From Larix sibirica (taxonomy: Eukaryota > Streptophyta > Pinopsida > Pinales > Pinaceae): DNA of 12,303 bases. Below are positions 7,785 through 12,303 of the stretch, piece after piece. Positions within the stretch are counted from its first letter, which is position 1. Each line of letters opens with the position of its first letter. A model generated the notes under the pieces. The model saw only the letters and a program-made list of their open reading frames with translations, had not been told where the DNA came from and searched no databases. The stretch lies in contig NWUY0300022400.1 of the NCBI GenBank assembly GCA_004151065.3, forward strand, positions 39,919 through 52,221, in the 5' to 3' direction. Position numbers and translations under genes: made by a program.

Positions 7785-8513
7785 ATGGAATTTCTTGAAT
7801 TAGAAAACAACAAGCTCCACTTTGAGGTAGCTGATCTCAAACAATTGGTTTCTGAAATGAAATACAAAGAAAATATACACTTGCACAAACCACCCATTGA
7901 CTACCCCACTCTCCAATCTAAAACCTTGAACATAAAAAATTTGCAATAAGAGATGAGATCACAGTGGACCTTGTTTAAATAGGAAACAAAAATGCAACAA
8001 ACAACCCTTAACTCTTGGGTTCAAGTGGTTCGGAAATGGGAACAACTCCCCCTGCTCACTAAAGTTGAGGAGGTGATACAAGGAAGGTTGAATGAAGAAC
8101 ATCTCTGTCGCACTTGAGAACTTAACCTTAGAGTAGGTGGGCTCCCCACCTCCACCATGCCCCCGACGGAACCCTTATAGATTAGCACCTCCTTCCTTCA
8201 TGACACATTGGATCTAAAGGACATTACTATCAAGCATGCTTGGATGGGCACCAATTCCATTCTTTTTATCTAGTTCAAGTTAGTAGGTAATCAATTCTGC
8301 GCTCTTAGAGCCAAGCAGAGGATATTCTCCCTCTCCAGTAGGGTATTTCTAGATGCAGACCTCACTAGGTCCCAAGGTACAAAGCTAAAACGTGCTAGGG
8401 AGCTGGTAGTAGGAACACGACAGGAAGGGGAATTGGCCATCATTATGGATCTTTGTGCCGTTATTTGGGAGTCCCCTCCCCGTAGGTACTCCAAACATAT
8501 GTTCTCTTTATGA
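7785..8513 (+). pseudogene. LINE ORF1 relic (L1 ORF1p-like RNA-binding protein)
   Basis: One frame runs 242 codons from an ATG at 7785 to a TGA at 8511-8513, interrupted only by stops at 7947, 7980, 8115, 8178 and 8271. The first 25 residues form a coiled coil with Leu4, Leu11, Leu18 and Met25 at heptad spacing. NLRVGGLP (residues 114-121) fits the first RRM strand of L1 ORF1 proteins. RVFLDADLTRSQ (from residue 186), followed by a basic helix, fits their C-terminal segment. In the family this protein coats LINE RNA. The start is the first Met of the coiled coil; the real start may lie further upstream. Five stops make it non-functional. Confidence 0.75.
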
Positions 8514-8625
8514 TTAGGCCGTTGGAAGAGGTAACATGGCTCGACTATTTTTGTAGGGTGCTGGAATGACATTCTGGTCTTCGTCGAGCATGATGTATGA
8601 CACTCTTAGTTCATTCGTCATCCTC

Positions 8626-9345
8626 TTTATTATTGAGACCCACGCGAGCCCTATCTGGCCACTCCCAGACATAACAAGTTGTCATTGCATATTTGCTTGT
8701 TTATAGGAGACCGGATCTTCGGGTGAGGTCAGAGGTTTAGGCGAGATGATTCGTCTGACCAAGGACTCCCTTTGAGGTAGGGTTTCTTTGATAGCTTCAG
8801 ATGCTAGTTCATGTGGATTTAGGGTTTAGGGTTTAGGGTTTAGGGCCCCTCCTTAGAGATATCTACATTGCAGATTGCTACTTCCCCTAGTCTCATCTTA
8901 GTTTTCTATTCACAATGATTTTAGCAAAGACCCTTACATAGATTTGTACTTTGGCATCATTTAGTACTCAACAGTGGGGGAGGTCATCTTACTGGGTGAC
9001 TTTAATGCTTGCACTAGAGCTCTTCAAATTCTTCTCCATGACCACTTAGAGGATGTGCTCTGTGTTCAGGAGATGGATATATTTAGTGGGAGTTCACCAA
9101 TTATCTGGCGAGGCTTTGGGGCCTATTACTGGGTATATTAGGCACCTTCTGTGACTTGGAGAATCCCATAAGCTATTGGTCCTTAATGGCCTCCCTTGTT
9201 TTTTGGAGTTTCGCTTCTTCACTCGTTTACCTCACGATGGAGGTGTGAGTGTGGTGGATTATCTCCTCTCTAGTTAGGACCTTCTCCCCTTCATTCGTCA
9301 TTTTAAGGTAACCCCCATCCCCATCACCGACCATGCTCTTCTCTC
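8626..9345 (+). pseudogene. LINE apurinic/apyrimidinic-like endonuclease domain, broken
   Basis: This is the N-terminal domain of ORF2. A possible catalytic Glu lies in IIETH (8629-8643). DIYIADCYFP (about 8859-8890) precedes the conserved LLGDFNA block, with catalytic Asp and Asn at 8998-9006. SVVDYLL (9248-9268) and the catalytic His in ITDHALL (9332-9334) close the domain. These are the hallmark positions of the L1-type exonuclease-endonuclease-phosphatase fold. The domain is spread over at least two frames, with several stops. Four telomere-type units interrupt it at 8818-8845. Length from first to last motif is about 235 codons, normal for the family. Confidence 0.75.
8818..8845 (+). repeat. 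Interstitial telomere repeat, four perfect TTTAGGG units
   Basis: Four head-to-tail TTTAGGG heptamers, the standard plant telomere unit, with no mismatch. They lie inside the LINE endonuclease, between FMWI-type and RDIYIADC-type codons, where the family has no such repeat as far as I know. Confidence 0.95.
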
Positions 9346-10058
9346 TTCCCCCCTCCAAGTTGACAACCACCCCACCCACTTGACCCCTCCTCTCTCGAGC
9401 CCACCTCGAACCACTATCCTCTTTGATGAGGGGGGCCCTTGACACCTCCACTTTTCACCTTTGTTGGATGCTCCCATTCGAATTCTATTTCTCATCTCTT
9501 GAATTTGCCTTTGCAAGATATATACGCCTTTTTTCCACCATTTGGGAAGCCACGATTAAAACCTCCCCCCACTCCACCCAGTCTACCTCCCTTTTCCCTA
9601 AACTTGGTTCTTAACCCATGAACTAGTGGTACGACAGGGATTGCAAGACTCTCCACATCCAGCTTTGACATGCCTTTACTCATGATCATCACCCCTCCTA
9701 CCTCGATATTAAGGCTTCTTATTGTTGCCTCCACTGCCACAAGAAATGCCTCTTCATCTCATAGAGGAGATGGGAGCTAAGGGCTTCCCTCATCCAGTTC
9801 CCCCAAATTTTTGGCGAACCATCTTCCCACACCACTCCCATCTCCCATTTGATCTTGATCCAAAATCCAAGTTCTCCCACATCTCTTCCCTTTATGATGT
9901 CCTGGGGTAGCTCCTAATCCAGATTACTTCTTCCCCTCCCTTCTTGCTACTTATTTTCTCACCGAGGTATCTGAGAGGCAATTTGGGTGATGAATACCAG
10001 CGAAGCAGTGGATGAGGAAGGGTTCTAGGTAGAACTCTTCAAGCATGGTCTCCATGCC
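9346..10058 (+). pseudogene. LINE ORF2 linker between endonuclease and RT, broken
   Basis: C/T-rich sequence with traces of the ORF2 linker, such as WYDRDCKTLH and a nearby Cys-Cys-Leu-His-Cys-His-Lys-Lys-Cys run (about 9719-9750) in the same frame. Stops and frame changes are frequent. Short open frames in other phases and on the minus strand are chance results of the C/T-rich composition. Confidence 0.55.
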
Positions 10059-10930
10059 TTGGATTTTCACTTGCTTGGTTTGTTCAACCATGTGGTCCGT
10101 ATAGGTTTCCTTCAACCTTGTTCACACCACACTATTCACCCGATTCACAAATCAGGCTCTGGTATATATCCCAATAACTATAGAACAATCATGATTGGCC
10201 ACACTTTTTCAAAACTCTATGCTACAGTCCTCCATATGAAGCTTTTCTGGGAGCTTGAGCGGAGACAACTTCGAGGTAGAAGATAGGCGGGATTTCGATT
10301 GGAAAACCAAACACTTGATCACATTCTTACTCTCCAGTCCATCATCAGAGAGGCGCAACATTACTCTTCAAAAGATTATTGTTACTTTATAGACTTTTGG
10401 AAAGCATTCGATTCCGTTCCTAGAGAAGCATTGTTCCAGAGGCTCAGAGACATTGGCATTTTTGAGATCCTATTGGCTACCATCATGAGCTTGTATGAGA
10501 TGGTACTTGGTCATCTCTGCACAACCCACAAGGTATCAAACTTTATAAAGAGTACCATTGGGGTCAAATAGGGGCGCCCCCTATCCGCTACTTTATTTGG
10601 TATCTACATTGACGAGTTGGAGTCCTTCTTGCATGAGCACATCCAGGACAACGATGGGTACCTTCTCCACTAGGTCTTGATTTCTATCTTGCTTTTCGTC
10701 AACGATGTGGTCCTCTTGACCTCATCTCCAGAGGGGTTGTAGAGACTGTTGGATGCCTTAGCCCTTTTTTGTGATATTTTAGCTGATGGTCAACCTGGGT
10801 AAAACCAAGGTTATGATCTTCAATGGGCCGAAAAAGATCCTTTTGGATCACCATTTCTTCTTTAGAGGGGAGGAGATTGAGATCAATAGCTCCTATACTT
10901 GGGGGTACATTTAAGAGGACCTCGCTTCAG
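10059..10930 (+). pseudogene. LINE reverse transcriptase domain, broken
   Basis: One frame from 10059 to about 10780 gives, in order: IHPIHKSGSG and NNYRTIMIGHTFSKLY (motif 1 region), AGFR, FIDFWKAFDSVP with the first catalytic Asp in the AFD part (10410-10412), STIGVK followed by a stop and then GRPLSATLFGIYIDELE, and FVNDVVLL at the YADD position (10695-10718). A frameshift near 10780 leads to VNLGKTKVMIFN, the next RT motif, and then the thumb. Stops lie at 10284, 10569, 10671 and 10740. Asn replaces the first Asp of YADD. The domain order and spacing are those of L1-type RT. Confidence 0.85.
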
Positions 10931-11033
10931 TTTGTAGCATGCCCTTCAACTTGGAGTCAACAAGGGTTATGGATCCTTATCCCTTCTTGAGAGACAATGT
11001 TTTTGGATTCATTTCCAATACATATAGTCCAAG

Positions 11034-11231
11034 ATGTCTCTAAATGACACCCTTGTTTCTCCTATAGTGCTCTATGGTTCAGAGGTTTGGGGGCCTTGTT
11101 TTCTAGAGTCTGATTGGACCTCAGTAGAAAGAGTGCAAACCCTCCTCCTTGGTTGCAACATTAGATGCAAGCAATCAATCCTCCAACCCATCATATTTGC
11201 GGAGTTTGGTGTCTGTTTATGCACAACCTAA
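11034..11231 (+). pseudogene. LINE ORF2 C-terminal piece after the RT
   Basis: An open stretch of about 65 codons beginning MSLNDTLVSPIVLYGSEVWG. The VLYGSEVWG motif is typical of the region following the thumb in plant and other L1 ORF2 proteins. It ends after IFAEFGV, where the family continues. The Met at its start is internal to ORF2, not a real start codon. Confidence 0.7.
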
Positions 11232-12303
11232 CAGTCAAAGGATTGGCCGTGGCAAGGTAATCGACTACTAAACTAGCACAACTATGATCCTCCTTCCCAA
11301 CGTGTCACTACTGGAAGGAGTTTCTCTTTTAGGTTTTCTAGGTCCAACAGTAACGAACCTAGACTAACCAAGGGAGAGACTCTAGCCAAGCTTTTTCTAA
11401 GGTTAACTGAAGACAACTAGTTAACCCCAAATATTGGCATAGCTCTATTTTTATAATGAAGTGTCGAACTAGGGATATTCATTCATAGACAAGACACATT
11501 TCAATTTTTCAATGATGTATAAAATATAACTATGAGCAATAAGTTTATGATAACATGAAATAAAAGCATTAAAAGTAGACAATTGGAGCTTCTTGAAATA
11601 AATAACACCCCAATCCCAAAAAGGCTTGAAAGTCATAGGGATTGTCAAGCTACGATGATGCTTGGCCCAATCTTTCAAAGCACTAACGAAGGAGGATTGA
11701 TTATACCCTTGGCCACACCACTTGACCTCTCAGATGCGTGAAGAGTAATCTTCCTGAATGTTGTGTTCGATGCACTATAGTAACAAGACGACCAATAAGT
11801 TGGTTTCAAGATGCCTATGGGGTCCTTAATATATGCAAGGTACATGGGGTCCAAGTCCATGTTCAGTGTTGTAGAATGTGGTACTACTCAAAGATGGGTA
11901 CTAGACTGTAGTCAAAGGGGATGTCCAACATCTTGCAGCAACGAGGATGCAAGGAGACATACCCCAATGATGGTCACTATCTAGTATGGTTCCCTTGAAC
12001 CGTAGTTGTATGGTTACCCACTGAACAACAGCTCTTGAAGATCTTTAGAGACGATAGCACATGTTTTCTACCCAAGAATTCTAGATGTCATTAAGCCATA
12101 TATGTACTCATGAAAATGCTCTCAATATGAAAATGTATCAATGTATCCTTTACAATCAATAACTCAATAATAATCAAATCAACATTGATGAAATACGGAA
12201 GTAATAACTGTTGGATTTTGTGCAACTTCGGAAGATATTATTTATTGTATTTGATTGTACCTCCTAAGGGAGATGAACTTGATGTAAATGACCATGTAAA
12301 CCC
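11232..12303. other. Intron stretch after the LINE, no gene recognised
   Basis: The first 150 bases may hold faint LINE coding traces. A small 8-bp stem lies at 11401-11408 / 11419-11426. The rest is AT-rich; two minus-strand open frames of 61-69 codons (11469-11860) show no known motif. At 12209 the sequence TGTTGGATTTTGTG resembles the start of a copia-type LTR, but the window ends 95 bases later. No TypA exon was found here. Confidence 0.45.

Larger units (their letters stand above)
7785..11231 (+). mobile_element. Decayed L1-type LINE (non-LTR retrotransposon)
   Basis: In order on one strand: ORF1 relic (7785-8513), endonuclease (about 8626-9345), a linker, reverse transcriptase (about 10059-10930) and part of the C-terminal region to about 11231. 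This is the layout of plant L1 elements. The element lies in sense inside the TypA intron. The relic spans about 3.4 kb with normal domain spacing, so it decayed mainly by substitutions and small indels, not large deletions. Stops are scattered in all parts. No poly(A) tail or target-site duplication was found, and the true ends are unknown. The last part of the C-terminal region seems missing or too diverged. Confidence 0.85.
8536..11231 (+). pseudogene. LINE ORF2 relic (endonuclease plus reverse transcriptase)
   Basis: An ATG at 8536 is a plausible but unproven start, 23 bp after the ORF1 stop. Translation gives, in several frames, the endonuclease, a basic linker with WYDRDCKTLH (about 9628-9657), the reverse transcriptase, and a C-terminal piece with PIVLYGSEVWG (about 11060-11092) common after the RT of plant LINEs. 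In the family this enzyme nicks DNA and copies LINE RNA at the nick. Many stops and several frameshifts (for example between 9006 and 9250, around 9810, and near 10780) abolish function. Recognisable sequence ends near 11231; faint similarity may run to about 11390. Confidence 0.8.
1458..12303 (+). other. Very long TypA intron (at least 10.8 kb), phase 2, continuing past the window
   Basis: The intron starts with GTTTGT at 1458. No recognisable exon for the rest of TypA follows, so the acceptor must lie beyond 12303 if the gene is intact. The contents are repeats and a decayed LINE, described separately. The size contrasts with the 112-180 bp introns just upstream and resembles intron growth by retroelement insertion in conifers. 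The long-intron reading is an inference; a gene truncated by rearrangement is the alternative. Confidence 0.65.

Noticed and set aside
8291-8572. Minus-strand open frame of 93 codons
   Set aside because: It is antisense to the conserved C-terminal part of LINE ORF1; the + strand frame carries the recognisable motifs.
9227-9740. Gly- and Arg-rich open frames on the minus strand
   Set aside because: They come from C/T-rich LINE coding sequence read backwards. The + strand carries the endonuclease motifs SVVDY and TDH.
11469-11860. Two minus-strand open frames as a small gene
   Set aside because: No motif, start context or splice structure could be supported; lengths are near chance in AT-rich DNA.

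Overview
This looks like nuclear DNA of a land plant with large, transposon-filled introns. A gymnosperm is my best guess and a fern or other large-genome plant is possible; no species-specific marker is visible. The only host gene I recognise lies at the left edge on the + strand. Five consecutive exons (294-428, 541-657, 773-924, 1105-1189, 1363-1457) encode about 195 residues of the TypA/BipA translation GTPase, most like the plastid type (SVR3 in Arabidopsis). They cover the end of domain II, domain III and the start of domain V. The G domain lies upstream and the C-terminal domain downstream, both outside the window. Every junction is GT-AG and the spliced frame is open throughout.

After the donor at 1458 I find no further TypA exon. 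If the gene is complete, positions 1458-12303 are one intron of at least 10.8 kb, next to introns of only 112-180 bp. It is built from repeat debris. From left to right: an AT-rich stretch; a possible minus-strand LTR with a TATA box (2097-2896); short tandem repeats (47 bp at 3064-3165, about 60 bp at 3951-4083); a roughly 0.8 kb insertion bounded by a 10-bp direct repeat (4074-4911); an LTR-like promoter block on the + strand (5790-6665); a roughly 196-bp tandem repeat (6697-7100); and a cluster of small hairpins (7392-7574).

The largest recognisable element is a decayed L1-type LINE on the + strand, 7785 to about 11231. It has an ORF1 relic (coiled coil, RRM-like core, conserved C-terminal segment) and an ORF2 relic (endonuclease with GDFN and TDH motifs, then reverse transcriptase with an AFD motif and a damaged YADD motif). 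It is clearly dead. ORF1 has five in-frame stops but no frameshift, the RT core keeps one frame for about 0.7 kb with four stops, and several stops sit where the family has Gln or Arg. This fits C-to-T decay of methylated DNA. Four perfect TTTAGGG telomere units interrupt the endonuclease region. The last kilobase has no recognised gene, and a TGTTGGA motif at 12209 might begin another LTR.

Intron 1 (1-293) holds a perfect 34-bp inverted repeat with a 102-bp spacer, probably a MITE or foldback element. I see no new protein system. The points of interest are the giant intron, the perfect inverted repeat, the telomere-repeat interruption, and the tandem repeat upstream of the LINE.
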